A stretch of 64,000 nt of DNA from JBLNBN01 sp050260015 (GCA_050260015.1 JBLNBN010000047.1:1-64000), one strand, 5' to 3'; counted from the stretch's first letter, positions 44,440 to 53,689 are shown. The notes: generated from the letters alone by a model not told the origin. Translations and numbers: made by a program.

Positions 44440-44516
44440 TTCCTAGATATATATGAATCAAGTCTATATTGATCAAAATAGGTTTATGTACCTAAGTTAT
44501 TTTGTTTAGTTCCCCC

Positions 44517-45557
44517 CTACTCCTCCCACGTTGGGACGAATATTTGGTAGAGCGGGGTGCCGATTATCGTTACTTTGGGCTTGCGCTTCTCCTTCCAACG
44601 GCGGTACTTGTCCATGTGCAGGATCGTTCCCTCGGGCAGGAAGAGCAGCTGGCTGTAGGAGTCGTAAATGAATTCGTCCAGCATGTCGCAGTCCCGGATG
44701 TACCTCAATTCCTCAATGTAGGGCTTTATTATCGATTCCCTGAATATGATGGACGTGTCCACCTTCGGCCATGCGTCTATCATGGCCTCTATGGACTCCT
44801 TGTGCGCCTGGAAGTATAGGCTCGGGAAGCCGGCGCAGAGCTCGAGCGAATCTATGTTCGTTAGCGCCCATGTCTTCTTTTTGTTCATTGAAGCCACGAT
44901 CGGCAATCTACAGGTAAAATCTTCAGCATATTGCCTAGGTAAGAAGTAAATAACGTCCTTCTTCAGCGGAGTTCTCTTGACGAGCTCCAGCGGGGGGAAC
45001 TCGTCGATTAAACGGTCGGAGGTCCGTACAAGCTCCTCCATACTAAGCGCATAGGAAGAGATATAAAATTTCTGGAAGTACTTACCGCATTCGAAGAAAA
45101 CCACGACGCTGTTAAGATCGCCTATAGTAATGCGTCCCCTGAGCCCGAGCAGCTTAACGCCGTCCTTCATCGCCGCAACGCGTTCGTGCGTTATCTTGGG
45201 TTTCCCCCCGATAGCCGTCGTCATATCGGACATTGCATTCGAATATTCCCGTAGCAAGCGGTTTTCGTATGCGATCTTTGCAGGATAGATAATAATGGAG
45301 AACCGGGGGAACATCCCTTCCAGCGCGCCATAACTCGCGGAGACGTTGCTCGTGTCTCGATTAAACGCGATGATTTCAGTCCTCGGGCTCCCCAGCAGCG
45401 TATCGGGGAACCGCGTCCCGGAATGCCTGTCGAGGTAGTCGCCCTTTGCCTCGACGAGCCTCGGCCCCCGGGCGTACTTCGCAGGGTTGGGGCCGGCGCA
45501 ACCGGAAATGATGATGCAAGATAATAAGATAACGCAAGAAAAGTAAAAAGATCTCAT
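44517..45557 (-). CDS. Lipoprotein of unknown function (346 aa)
   Basis: From the ATG at 45557 (an ATG two codons earlier is also possible) the protein opens with a lipoprotein signal ending in ISGCAG. The rest is mixed alpha/beta with no motif I recognise (FSIIIYPAKIAYENRLLREYS, LLGLRGRITIGDLNSVVVFF). It probably sits on a membrane facing the periplasm. It is monocistronic and meets the AT-rich island end to end. Confidence 0.8.
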   Translation of the reverse strand: MRSFYFSCVILLSCIIISGCAGPNPAKYARGPRLVEAKGDYLDRHSGTRFPDTLLGSPRTEIIAFNRDTSNVSASYGALEGMFPRFSIIIYPAKIAYENRLLREYSNAMSDMTTAIGGKPKITHERVAAMKDGVKLLGLRGRITIGDLNSVVVFFECGKYFQKFYISSYALSMEELVRTSDRLIDEFPPLELVKRTPLKKDVIYFLPRQYAEDFTCRLPIVASMNKKKTWALTNIDSLELCAGFPSLYFQAHKESIEAMIDAWPKVDTSIIFRESIIKPYIEELRYIRDCDMLDEFIYDSYSQLLFLPEGTILHMDKYRRWKEKRKPKVTIIGTPLYQIFVPTWEE

Positions 45558-45924
45558 AACCACGCCTTTTTATGTTGATCGATTGAATTCGCAATAAAAT
45601 AGGGACGGAAATCGAATGCCGTAAAATAGCAAATTTTAGGGGGAAAACAAATATTTTTTTGCGTAGGGAGGGGGAAATTTTGTCTTTCAACGATTATCCG
45701 TTATGCCGGCGGTATTTATTTTGCATAAATCCTATGGATGCATCGCTGCGCTCCGCATGACAATACGGGCATACGTTCCTAAGCGCCGGCGCAATTTGCC
45801 GAACCCTTCGACGGGGCTCAGGGCACGGCCACGCAAAGGCTTTCCCGCCGTAGAAGCGACTATATACAAAAGCCGCGCCTATAGATTAGTCTAAGGGCGC
45901 GGCCGTTTACCGAAAAGCGTATCG
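45558..45924. other. Intergenic region with repeat fragments
   Basis: No gene is seen. It holds a fragment of the module 1 type (GGATGCATCGCTGCGCTCCGC, 45735-45756), a CTTCGACGGGGCTCAGGGCACGG element (45807-45829) and the terminator of the prenyltransferase gene. Confidence 0.55.
45868..45904 (-). terminator. Terminator of the prenyltransferase gene
   Basis: Minus-strand stem GCCGCGCC/GGCGCGGC, 16-base loop, followed by TTTTG. Confidence 0.75.
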
Positions 45925-46872
45925 CTACCCCAACAAAACGCCTAAGAAGACGCCTAATGCGAGCAGTACGTCCGTCAGCAGCACAATGCCCACATTTACG
46001 GCCATAACCGGGATAATCCCCTCTTTACTGTTCGCGTTCGCCAGGGTTCCCTTCGAAGCCTTAATAGCCATGGGAATTGTCAGCAGGCCCAGCAAGACCC
46101 AATTGGAAGCCGTCGAGACGAACGGGGTAACAAGAATCACTAAATAGGTCAGCGCGAGCAGCGCAATATATAGCTTCGCGGAGCTCTCGTGGCCTAGCGT
46201 TATAACGAGGTGTTTCCTGCCGCCCTGCAGGTCGGCGTCCGCGTCCGGGAACTCGTTCAGGAAGAGCAATTGGAACGTCAAAATGCCAGGGGGTATGGAG
46301 ATCAATATCATCTCCAAAGGGTAGAGCTCGATCGCGCCGGGGCCGGCCTTAGCGACGAGCGCGACAAACGTACCCACAACTACGAGGGTTCCGAGCGTCA
46401 GCCCGGCGAAGAACTCGCCCAGCATTATCTTAGCGAGGAAGTTCGTATAGAAAACGATTGCGAAGGCGCCGACGAGCGCAATTAACGCTATCGACCAATG
46501 CGCCGTAATAGTAAAGTAGACGCCAATCGCGGCCGCGACCGCGAGAGCGCCGACGGCAGCCAGGAGGACCTGCCCAGCCCTGGTCTTTCCGGAGGTAAGC
46601 ATGCCGCTGCCGCCGCTGAACGGATTGCGTAAAGTGTGGTAATCTATCCCTGTATGGAAATCCGAATGCTCGTTAAAAAGATTGACCGAGGCATGCGTCA
46701 GCACTGCTCCGATCAAGATCAATATGGCGTCGGACCAATTCATTGTGTAGCCGGCCGCCGAGAGGTACTTCCAGGCCAACGCCCAACCGATAAACACCAA
46801 GAAAACCGCTAATAGCAGGAAGTTCGCGCGCGTTTGCGCAAGCCATATCTTAACGGGACTTTCTGTCGCCAT
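45925..46872 (-). CDS. UbiA family prenyltransferase (MenA-like)
   Basis: 315 aa integral membrane protein with about eight or nine helices. The two Asp-rich sites are NLFNEHSDFHTGID and NEFPDADADLQGG, the second followed by RKHLV. The TLRNPFSGGSGML loop is typical of the 1,4-dihydroxy-2-naphthoate prenyltransferase group, which makes demethylmenaquinone. No other men genes are nearby. It has its own terminator. Confidence 0.9.
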   Translation of the reverse strand: MATESPVKIWLAQTRANFLLLAVFLVFIGWALAWKYLSAAGYTMNWSDAILILIGAVLTHASVNLFNEHSDFHTGIDYHTLRNPFSGGSGMLTSGKTRAGQVLLAAVGALAVAAAIGVYFTITAHWSIALIALVGAFAIVFYTNFLAKIMLGEFFAGLTLGTLVVVGTFVALVAKAGPGAIELYPLEMILISIPPGILTFQLLFLNEFPDADADLQGGRKHLVITLGHESSAKLYIALLALTYLVILVTPFVSTASNWVLLGLLTIPMAIKASKGTLANANSKEGIIPVMAVNVGIVLLTDVLLALGVFLGVLLG

Positions 46873-46987
46873 AAACTCTCCTATTAATTTTATAAAAAAG
46901 CATATTTGTTGTTACTGAAACTGAAAAATAAGTATTTTTTTGAATATGCGCTACAAATTTGGATCGAGATATTTCTTCCAAAATACT

Positions 46988-46995
46988 TAACTTTG
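46988..46995 (+). promoter_or_regulatory. Putative -7 box TAACTTTG of the methyltransferase gene
   Basis: TAACTTTG matches TAnnTTTG and lies 35 bases before the ATG at 47030. A TTTG further upstream is 26 bases away, too far for the usual spacing. Confidence 0.4.
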
Positions 46996-47029
46996 CAATA
47001 ATCCAAAGATTGATAAGGAAATAAGAGAT

Positions 47030-47812
47030 ATGCGCTGCCGCGTTTGCGAATCCGATAAATTAAGCTTCTACTATGCCACCGGCGATTTAAGACAGTATAA
47101 ATATTATATTTGCGACGACTGCACGGCGGTCAACTACGACCTTGCCGGCGGGTTGAACCAGGAGAAGTACACGGAGAGCTACCTCGAGCCCGAGCGCGAG
47201 GAGCATAAGATAAATCGCAACCAGCGCATTACGTTCAACAAGATAGCGAAACGCTTCCCTCTGCCCGGCAGGATGCTGGAGATCGGTTGCGGCAACGGCA
47301 AGATACTTCTTCTGGCCCGCGAAGCCGGCTGGAAAGTGCGCGGGATTGAACTCTCGAGTTACTACGCAGCAGAAATTACAAAGAGATACGGTATAGAGGT
47401 TGATACGTTTGATTTCACTCGAGATTCGATACCCGGCGCGGGCGAATACGACCTGGTAGTAATGCGGCACGTCTTCGAGCATCTCCCCGATCCGCTCGGC
47501 GCCATGCGTAAAATAGCCGGGCTGCTTAAACCCGGCGGTTCGGCTCTTATGGAATTTCCCAATATCGAAGCGTTCGACTTCAAGCTAAAACGCTGGATGG
47601 AGCGCGTCGGATTGCACAAAAAGCGCTATTCCAAGAGCTACAAGCCCGGGCACTGCAACGAGTACGCGCGCCGCTCCTTCGAGGAAGTATGTCGCCGCAC
47701 AGGTTTCGAATTAATAAAATGGGAAACCTATTCCGGCAAGGCCTGGCTGAACGCCATTTATTCCTTTTTGCCGGTAGGCTCGAAGGCGAGAGTAGTGATA
47801 AGGAAGAAGTAA
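47030..47812 (+). CDS. Class I SAM-dependent methyltransferase with zinc ribbon
   Basis: 260 aa. The N-terminus has two CxxC pairs (C3/C6 and C28/C31) as in zinc-ribbon methyltransferases. The SAM motif EIGCGNG is at 84-90, and the later MRHVFEHLPDP and LLKPGGSALMEFPN fit a methyltransferase type 11/UbiE-like fold. Relatives often work on sugars or polyketide-like molecules; substrate unknown. AAGGAAATAAGAGAT precedes the ATG. Confidence 0.9.
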   Translation: MRCRVCESDKLSFYYATGDLRQYKYYICDDCTAVNYDLAGGLNQEKYTESYLEPEREEHKINRNQRITFNKIAKRFPLPGRMLEIGCGNGKILLLAREAGWKVRGIELSSYYAAEITKRYGIEVDTFDFTRDSIPGAGEYDLVVMRHVFEHLPDPLGAMRKIAGLLKPGGSALMEFPNIEAFDFKLKRWMERVGLHKKRYSKSYKPGHCNEYARRSFEEVCRRTGFELIKWETYSGKAWLNAIYSFLPVGSKARVVIRKK

Positions 47813-47923
47813 TCATCGTTTAAATCGCTTACGCTCAGCCTTAATAACAAAAGATCGACGTCCGCATAATAGCGCGGGCGCCGATTCCGGTTCGTTCTCA
47901 ACTTTTCTAATAAAAGCGACCGA

Positions 47924-48544
47924 TTAAAGAGACACATGATAGCCCTTTTGCGCGTAGGCGAACTCTGTTTCGCTAACGCTCGGCACATATATGCCTATAA
48001 ACTGGTAATCCTTATCGCCTAAGCAAATGATCGCTTCCAACTCGTCGTTGGAATACGAGTGAACGTTGACTCCCGTATAGTAGCCGTTAACTTCCTTATA
48101 GATCTCCACCTCGTCGACGTACGTCCAGTATTTGCCGGCAAAGCAAATTATCGATGGCGGGGTTGAATTCTTCTCGATATAGCTGAAAAATTTGTTATTC
48201 GGATTTATTACCTCGTAATACATTCCTTTATCGTCGCCGTTCGGCACGACGATTAAGCAAAGAGTATCTAAACCGTCTGATGAGAAACTTTCGTAATGAA
48301 GCCGGCTGTACTTTCCCGTCGAGCAATTATAAATATCTTTTTTAAGGAATTTATACCCCAGTATCGGTTCGTCAGTTTCTAAAGCATAGTATATGGTAGT
48401 CGTCATGGGAATGATCAAATTCCCCGCGTAAAAGCCAGTGTGGTCGTTGGGGTCCGGTTTCGCCGGGTCTGCAGGATCGTCCGAGCACGCCGAAAGAGCC
48501 ATAAGCGTAAAAACGATTAAAGCTGCGTAAATAGACTTCTTCAT
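47924..48544 (-). CDS. Lipoprotein of unknown function (206 aa)
   Basis: The signal MKKSIYAALIVFTLMALSAC has lipobox LSAC. A short acidic linker (DDPADPAKPDPNDHTG) follows, typical of Bacteroidota surface lipoproteins. The rest is beta-rich (TTTIYYALETDEPILGYKFL, WTYVDEVEIYKEVNGYYTG). No known domain is recognised. Confidence 0.82.
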   Translation of the reverse strand: MKKSIYAALIVFTLMALSACSDDPADPAKPDPNDHTGFYAGNLIIPMTTTIYYALETDEPILGYKFLKKDIYNCSTGKYSRLHYESFSSDGLDTLCLIVVPNGDDKGMYYEVINPNNKFFSYIEKNSTPPSIICFAGKYWTYVDEVEIYKEVNGYYTGVNVHSYSNDELEAIICLGDKDYQFIGIYVPSVSETEFAYAQKGYHVSL

Positions 48545-48913
48545 AAAGTCCCCCTTTTATATTTATGCCACATTATGCGCTATTTGACAATTATCAAATA
48601 ACGCCAGGAATCTTCCATTCTGTGCCGTCAATTTTATTGTGACTTAGATAAGAAAACTGGCAATTCCTTCATTCTTTCAGCTTTATCGCAACTTGACTAA
48701 TATAACGAAAGTAATTTAGCAAATCCTATTTAAATAAGCAAATCAAAGTTTAACGCTCATTTCAAACCCGGAGGCGAAATTTCCCTGCTTAAAACTTTTT
48801 CTTTTGATACTTCAAAAAAAATTATAAAAACAATAACGACCCTTTTGTGCGACGCATATTGTCGCTCTTCTGCGTATCTTTGTATGTTGTTGATTTGATA
48901 ATCTGGAGAAACA
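48545..48913. other. Intergenic region, promoter only
   Basis: AT-rich, without a supportable gene or repeat. A TATCTTTG box is at 48875-48882. Confidence 0.5.
48875..48882 (+). promoter_or_regulatory. Putative -7 box TATCTTTG
   Basis: It matches TAnnTTTG, 32 bases upstream of the ATG at 48914. No TTG lies 19-21 bases upstream of it. Confidence 0.4.
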
Positions 48914-49858
48914 ATGAGCCGTATCAATTCGATTTGCATGGTCTCCGACGAAAAACTCTCAAAGCGCTACGACATTCTCTACGGGTTGAACTTTATGGAG
49001 GACGTTCTCGAGCAGCCGCGAAGCTTATGCTTCGTAAGCGACGACACAATGCTGGACCACTTCGGACTGGACTACGACGAGCTTGCCCATAAGCTCTTTT
49101 ATCGATACGGGTACGAACTCGATATGGAGGAGCGCACCCCGCTTTACGAGGCGCTCGCCGCGATAGAGCAAAACCTGAAAGCCCCGACGCCGCGAAACCT
49201 TCACTCCTTCTGGGTAATCCCAAATCGGTTTTGCATAGTTCATACCCCGTTCAAGGAATCGCAATTTTCAGCTTCCCGGTACATACTGAGAGCCGCCCGA
49301 CCATTCGACGCCCTGATCGATATAAACGGACACTTTTTCCCTACTGAGCGTTTCACGCAAAAGCGCTTTATCATCAACAGTATTGAGGTCAATCTCTTCA
49401 GACTACCCTTTAGACATTTAATCGAAAGACCCGACGTCGATATGGTAGTCAAACGGATAGACGAGCTGCTCGAGGCGGGAAAGAAAGTTTTGCTGCATGC
49501 CCCGGTAGACACGGAAAGAGTAGCGCTTATTCTCGCATGCTGGTTAGTTAAGCACAAGCTCGCCGACGAGACGAACTTCATCGATAAGATAGAGAGATTA
49601 AGGGAGGGATTTTGGATAGAGCCGCCCTCCGGTGACCCGCGGGAGATCGAACTCAACAGGATATTTAAATACAACTGCGACGACACCCGCCACTACACGC
49701 CGTATAGCCGATGCGATAAGATCAGGAACAGAAAAGTAATCCCCTTCCATTTTTCTGAAGAAGAAAGCGCGAAGCCGCCTTTCTTTGCGCTCCGCCCCTA
49801 CGGATTACCCCGCAAAGTCGATCCCGGAAAGTTTGCAATTATTAAATCATATTTATAG
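48914..49858 (+). CDS. Phosphatase-like protein lacking the catalytic cysteine
   Basis: 314 aa, no close match in memory. The C-terminal third reads like a dual-specificity tyrosine phosphatase: RIDELLEAGKKVLLHAP, then H195-A196-PVDTE-R202 where HCX5R is expected, then a helix (LILACWLVKHKL) and KIERLREGFWIEPPSGDPRE, like the closing helix of such enzymes. The nucleophile Cys is Ala, so phosphatase chemistry is unlikely. The N-terminal 150 residues are unassigned. A GGAGAAAC site precedes the ATG. An XRE-like gene follows ten bases later. Confidence 0.7.
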   Translation: MSRINSICMVSDEKLSKRYDILYGLNFMEDVLEQPRSLCFVSDDTMLDHFGLDYDELAHKLFYRYGYELDMEERTPLYEALAAIEQNLKAPTPRNLHSFWVIPNRFCIVHTPFKESQFSASRYILRAARPFDALIDINGHFFPTERFTQKRFIINSIEVNLFRLPFRHLIERPDVDMVVKRIDELLEAGKKVLLHAPVDTERVALILACWLVKHKLADETNFIDKIERLREGFWIEPPSGDPREIELNRIFKYNCDDTRHYTPYSRCDKIRNRKVIPFHFSEEESAKPPFFALRPYGLPRKVDPGKFAIIKSYL

Positions 49859-49868
49859 GAGAAGAGCT

Positions 49869-50429
49869 ATGTATCCCTTAACGAAACTAATCTACGACAG
49901 GATCGGGAACGACCACGCAAAGAAGAAAGAGCTGATGCGCAAGCTTGGATTTACAAAATACTCCGAAGCGGAGGGAACATTTATTCGCCTAATAAACGGA
50001 CAGTATACGCAGGAAACGCTGGAGAAACTCAGAACCGCGCTCGATGTCGCCCCGGAGGAATTTGACGGAGCCGTGGAGGAAACCAACAGTCGCGTGCAAA
50101 TAGAAAAGGAGAAACGCTCCGCCGGGAATCGCGAAGCAGAACGCGCGAGCTTCCTACCATACATAGAAGTAAAATTCGAACGCTTTACGCCGACGGGGTT
50201 CATGAACGCCATGAGAGCGTCCCACTTCCGCGAAGTTCGCTTCGAAAGCGAGATGTCCGAGAAGCCGCTGGATGAGCAGATTCAATTAGCCGAGGAGAGC
50301 TTCCGCACGAAGTACGGAGCTTACGGAGCCGCCTCTGACCTCTTCCCGACGTTGGGTAGGATACTTGAAGCGCGCTACTATTACGTATTTGAAGAATACT
50401 TCGTTATAAGCCGGGATACTGAAGCCTGA
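49869..50429 (+). CDS. Putative XRE-like DNA-binding protein
   Basis: 186 aa from the ATG at 49869, with AGGAGAAGAGCT just upstream; longer in-frame starts overlap the previous gene. The N-terminal 75 residues resemble an XRE helix-turn-helix (KKKELMRKLGFTKYSEAEG, RLINGQYTQETLEKLRTALDVAPEEF). A charged helix links to an alpha/beta C-terminal part (FLPYIEVKFERFTPTGFMNAM) of unknown role. It is surely co-transcribed with the phosphatase-like gene. Confidence 0.7.
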   Translation: MYPLTKLIYDRIGNDHAKKKELMRKLGFTKYSEAEGTFIRLINGQYTQETLEKLRTALDVAPEEFDGAVEETNSRVQIEKEKRSAGNREAERASFLPYIEVKFERFTPTGFMNAMRASHFREVRFESEMSEKPLDEQIQLAEESFRTKYGAYGAASDLFPTLGRILEARYYYVFEEYFVISRDTEA

Positions 50430-50467
50430 AATGCCCTTAAGCTGCCGCTACGCGCCATGCATGCATT

Positions 50468-50750
50468 GTCATGCAGAGATTCTATAAAAGGCTTCGCCTT
50501 TTAATCTAAGGGTAGATGACTGGAAGAGCGTTTCTTGTCCAACGCCTACGGCGTAGCCTTTGCGACTCGAAGCGTCTGTTACAGATGTATAACGCCTATG
50601 GCGTAACTATCAGAGTATTATTCAATAGTTTTTCGACGCAATAGACTTATAAAGAGCGCAAACCTTGCGAACCGCGTAGCGGTTCTATGCCAGTAGCCAA
50701 CGCCGTCCCAGCCCCTCACCTCCTTTCCGCGGCTGCGCCGCAAGGGAAGA
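50468..50750 (-). repeat. Modular palindromic repeat, copy B (modules 4 and 3, inverted)
   Basis: Read on the minus strand it repeats module 4 of copy A. On the plus strand this appears as AAAAGGCTTCGCCTTTTA, CTTGTCCAACGCCTACGGCGTAG, GTTACAGATGTATAACGCC, CGACGCAATAGACTTATAAAG and GAACCGCGTAGCGGTTC, followed by module 3 CCGCGGCTGCGCCGC. Modules 1 and 2 are missing. Confidence 0.82.
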
Positions 50751-50769
50751 GTTTAAACGGTGGAAAGCC

Positions 50770-50840
50770 GGTCGCTGAGCCTGTCGAAGCGCCCGGCGTT
50801 TTCCTTGACCGTACCCTTCGACAGGGCTCAGGGTACGGCG
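50770..50840. repeat. GAGCCTGTCGAAG inverted pair
   Basis: GGTCGCTGAGCCTGTCGAAG at 50770-50789 faces GTACCCTTCGACAGGGCTCAGGGTAC at about 50811-50836. The core CCTGTCGAAG is an element seen in many unrelated bacterial genomes (recollection). A related CTTCGACGGGGCTCAGGG lies at 45807. Confidence 0.65.
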
Positions 50841-50934
50841 CCCGGAATGACATCCCACGCATCTTATTTTAATAATATGCAGTTACGCTGTCTAAACATT
50901 GATAAATGATCAATGATAAATGTTAAATGATTCC

Positions 50935-51495
50935 TCACCCTGCGCGACCAACGGCGTAGAACTTGTAAACGCCCTTTACGTCCACGAAGTAGTACATTAC
51001 GGCGGATTCGTCCTCGTGGCGGGTCTTGGCTTCGGGGATGTCTATCGTAACGGTAAGGCAGTAGCCCTGCGCGCCGCGCTCTATGTAACTCGGCAGGTAG
51101 CCTTCCCTTTCGAGCTCGGGCAGAGGCTTGAATTCGTACGTGGTAAACTTATCTATCCTGCCCTTCGCGGAACTCTTAACTTTTTTCAATCGCTTAACGC
51201 TCTCGCGGTCGAAGAGTCTATCGTAGCCGAAGGCGACGAAGCCTATCCTATCGTTGCTGTAAATGCGCTTCCCGTCGTCGCTTTTAAATACGAATTCATC
51301 CCCGCCAAGCGGATATTCCGTAAGGTCAGCCACTTTTTCTTTATCGCCGCCAGCAACGGCGGATTGGAACTCATTGAAGAACTTTTTGAATTTCGCGTCG
51401 GGAGCGGCCGCAGTCTTATTCTCAGCAAACGCTCCATAGGCGGCAAACAGCGCGACGGCCAGTAGAAACCATGCAACGAAACTTTGATTTTTCAT
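50935..51495 (-). CDS. Small secreted protein of unknown function
   Basis: 186 aa with signal peptide MKNQSFVAWFLLAVALFAAYGAFA. The start of the mature part (FKKFFNEFQSAVAGGDKEKVADLTEYPL) is like that of small periplasmic NTF2-like proteins; the rest is beta-rich (VMYYFVDVKGVYKFYAVGRAG). No catalytic motif. It is the distal gene of a same-strand group with two membrane proteins, but a 68-base gap separates it. Confidence 0.8.
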   Translation of the reverse strand: MKNQSFVAWFLLAVALFAAYGAFAENKTAAAPDAKFKKFFNEFQSAVAGGDKEKVADLTEYPLGGDEFVFKSDDGKRIYSNDRIGFVAFGYDRLFDRESVKRLKKVKSSAKGRIDKFTTYEFKPLPELEREGYLPSYIERGAQGYCLTVTIDIPEAKTRHEDESAVMYYFVDVKGVYKFYAVGRAG

Positions 51496-51563
51496 TTGGA
51501 ATCACTCCTTTATAATCGCATACGAATCGTTATTATAACTGCAAATATAATAAATTTACAAGA

Positions 51564-52022
51564 TCAGTTAAATAGTCTAACAAGTGCGTTAATCAGCGTT
51601 TTTGTATTAATTCCTCTCTTTTTCCAACGGGAATCAATAAACAGCGAAAGTATCCCGCCTACCACAGCGAACCACGCCGCGTAATACCCAATTCCCAAAT
51701 GCGCCTCGGCGGGAATTCCATGCATCCCCGGCGCCTGCGGCTCGAATTGAATGGAACTCATTTCGAGGCAGTGAAGAACGAGCAACCAAGCGTTTACAAG
51801 AAAAAGCCCCAATACGAACAGCTTTACATTCAAACCGATAGGGCGACGAAAACTCGGAACGAAGACTATAGTCGCGCCGGCGATAATGAAAAACGCATTT
51901 ATTATAATGCCGATGCTACCCGCATCAACTCCGCGCCCAACTCTCCCGCCGATAATCTCGAAAGGAAGGAAGGAGGCCACAACGCCAAGTGAGATGAAAG
52001 CCAGGATAAATAATCTTTGCAT
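51564..52022 (-). CDS. Four-helix membrane protein of unknown function
   Basis: About 152 aa from the ATG at 52022; another ATG lies two codons earlier. Four hydrophobic helices (LFILAFISLGVVASFLPF, IIINAFFIIAGATIVFV, LFVLGLFLVNAWLLVLH, YYAAWFAVVGGILSLFI). No domain is recognised. It lies about 30 bases after the larger membrane protein and is probably co-transcribed with it. Confidence 0.78.
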   Translation of the reverse strand: MQRLFILAFISLGVVASFLPFEIIGGRVGRGVDAGSIGIIINAFFIIAGATIVFVPSFRRPIGLNVKLFVLGLFLVNAWLLVLHCLEMSSIQFEPQAPGMHGIPAEAHLGIGYYAAWFAVVGGILSLFIDSRWKKRGINTKTLINALVRLFN

Positions 52023-52054
52023 ATGCATAAAAACGCTTCTCTAATTATAAATAA

Positions 52055-52924
52055 TTACTTAAACGCCCTCAGCATCCTAATCCCCAAATATACAGACGCA
52101 AACGCGAATAACGGGATAATAAAAACTACGGGCACGAGGTTCGCGCCGAGCAAGGCCATCGCTATGATCTTCGCTACGAGGGCGGTCATTAATAGAGACA
52201 GGAAGATTAGATAGACGGAGCCAAGTAGGTAGCCCCACGAGCGGCGCTTCAGCAAGCCCCAGCCCGCCACGAACGAGAGCGGCAGCCCCATGCCGAGATC
52301 GAATCCCTGGACTATAAGAGTAGTGTAATGTTGCGCGGCCTTCGGAACGATGGTTCCGTCCAGAAGTGGCGGAACTACGACGCCCAGCCATAGTAGTGAG
52401 ATGGCGATCGCGTTGAATATTAGAAATCGCCCGCCCGCGCCAGTAGAGGCTTTGGAGCTGAATCGCGCTGCGAAGACCTCGCCGTCCTTCACAATTTCCC
52501 GGTAGAACGACAGCATAAGAAGCGTAAACGCGAAGAACGAGGTACCCAGGAGGAACGCATAAACGAGGAATAGCTCGTTATAGGCCGCCATCGGCAGGTA
52601 AAAGTTGTACGTTACGAGGAAATAGCCAACGACGCCGGTAAGGGCAAGGCGCGCGCGGGAACTGCCTTTATTGGCGAAATAAAGAGCAATTAAGGCCAAT
52701 GGCGCTGCGAGAAAGAGCGTAACGTAATCCTGCGCGATGCCCTGCGGCGCCACGTCAGCGGACATGTGGCGGTAGACGCCCTTCCCGAATATCTTAACTG
52801 CTTCGCCGCGGATGGAGAGGTAATCGAACTCGCCGCCGCCGGCGTTCGTGAATATACCCATCAAAGCTGCGAACGCCGCCGCGAGGACGATACAAATAAC
52901 TAAAACGTTGATTTTTTTGGACAT
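52055..52924 (-). CDS. Polytopic membrane protein of unknown function
   Basis: 289 aa with about eight helices. An N-terminal helix is followed by a 40-residue periplasmic loop (GGGEFDYLSIRGEAVKIFG), then paired helices up to the C-terminus. No transport or enzyme motif is recognised. It is first of the two membrane-protein genes here; upstream lies the repeat-rich gap. Confidence 0.78.
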   Translation of the reverse strand: MSKKINVLVICIVLAAAFAALMGIFTNAGGGEFDYLSIRGEAVKIFGKGVYRHMSADVAPQGIAQDYVTLFLAAPLALIALYFANKGSSRARLALTGVVGYFLVTYNFYLPMAAYNELFLVYAFLLGTSFFAFTLLMLSFYREIVKDGEVFAARFSSKASTGAGGRFLIFNAIAISLLWLGVVVPPLLDGTIVPKAAQHYTTLIVQGFDLGMGLPLSFVAGWGLLKRRSWGYLLGSVYLIFLSLLMTALVAKIIAMALLGANLVPVVFIIPLFAFASVYLGIRMLRAFK

Positions 52925-53180
52925 GAAACGAACGATACTGTTGATAATTCTTTATTCCTTCACATGGCGGGCGTCGGTCTTTTGACGCTCAGCAATGGTT
53001 TTTTACGAAATTAAGGAATAAGAAATGGAGATAAAAGTTAATTTATATTCACCGGCTCTTACTGGGCAGAACAAATTGCAAATCGTTAATTGACTCCCGG
53101 CCCCGCCTGCCTTTGTATTGTGAAATATCAGAATAACGAGTAAGCGCTTGAGAATAGCTATGATAGATCATTCCGAAGAG

Positions 53181-53243
53181 AGGAATCCATATTGTCTGAA
53201 CCAGGATTTTCAGGATTAAGCGGATTAACAGGATAGCATTTGA
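53181..53243 (-). repeat. AATCCTG-type interspersed repeat, copy 2
   Basis: The inverse of the unit at 257-356: AGGAATCCATATTGTCTGAACC, then AGGATTTTCAGGATTAAGCGGATTAACAGGAT written in four short words, and then the CGCGCAAGCGCTTG module. Order and orientation of the parts are the same as in the other two copies. Confidence 0.75.
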
Positions 53244-53689
53244 GAAATGACGCGCAAGCGCTTGATATTGAAGGCTCTGTCACTCAGAGATTCCATAAAA
53301 GGCTTCGCCTTTTACTCAAAGGGCGGATGACATTAATAGCTTCTCTTGTCCAACGCCTACGGCGTAGCGCGTTCGTCGCAAAGCGTCTGCTACAGATGTA
53401 AAACGCCTACGGCGTAACAGTCGGCGTATTATTCAATAGATTCTCGACGCAATAAACATATAAAGAGCGCGAATCTTACGAACCGCGCAGCGGTTCAACG
53501 TCAATAGCCAACGCCATCCCACTCCCTGCCTCCCCTCCGCGGCGAAGCCGCGGGAATAAAGCGTGTGGGGAGCGGGCGGTTCGCGTTACAAAGCTGTAAC
53601 CCCGCTGGGGTTAAGAAATGAGTATACCCGCTTATAAATACATTATTTTCTTATTCAAAATCCTTTGGATTCTTCGCTGCGCTCCGAAT
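53244..53689 (-). repeat. Modular palindromic repeat, copy C (inverted)
   Basis: On the plus strand it starts with a module 1 piece (GACGCGCAAGCGCTTG), then inverted module 4 (AAAAGGCTTCGCCTTTTA, CTTGTCCAACGCCTACGGCG, CTACAGATGTAAAACGCC, CGAACCGCGCAGCGGTTC), module 3 (CCGCGGCGAAGCCGCGG), module 2 (GCGTTACAAAGCTGTAAC, CCCGCTGGGGTTAAG) and an inverted end of module 1 (TCCTTTGGATTCTTCGCTGC). It is the fullest inverted copy. Confidence 0.85.

Larger units (their letters stand above)
50430..50934. other. Gene-free region with repeat copy B
   Basis: Contains repeat copy B, the GAGCCTGTCGAAG inverted pair at 50770-50840, and short AATGATAAATG-type words near 50900-50930. No gene is supported. Confidence 0.6.

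Noticed and set aside
41997..44516. Integrated element with att sites at tRNA-Phe
   Set aside because: I found no direct repeat of the tRNA 3' end downstream and no integrase, so the cassette is not called a full genomic island.
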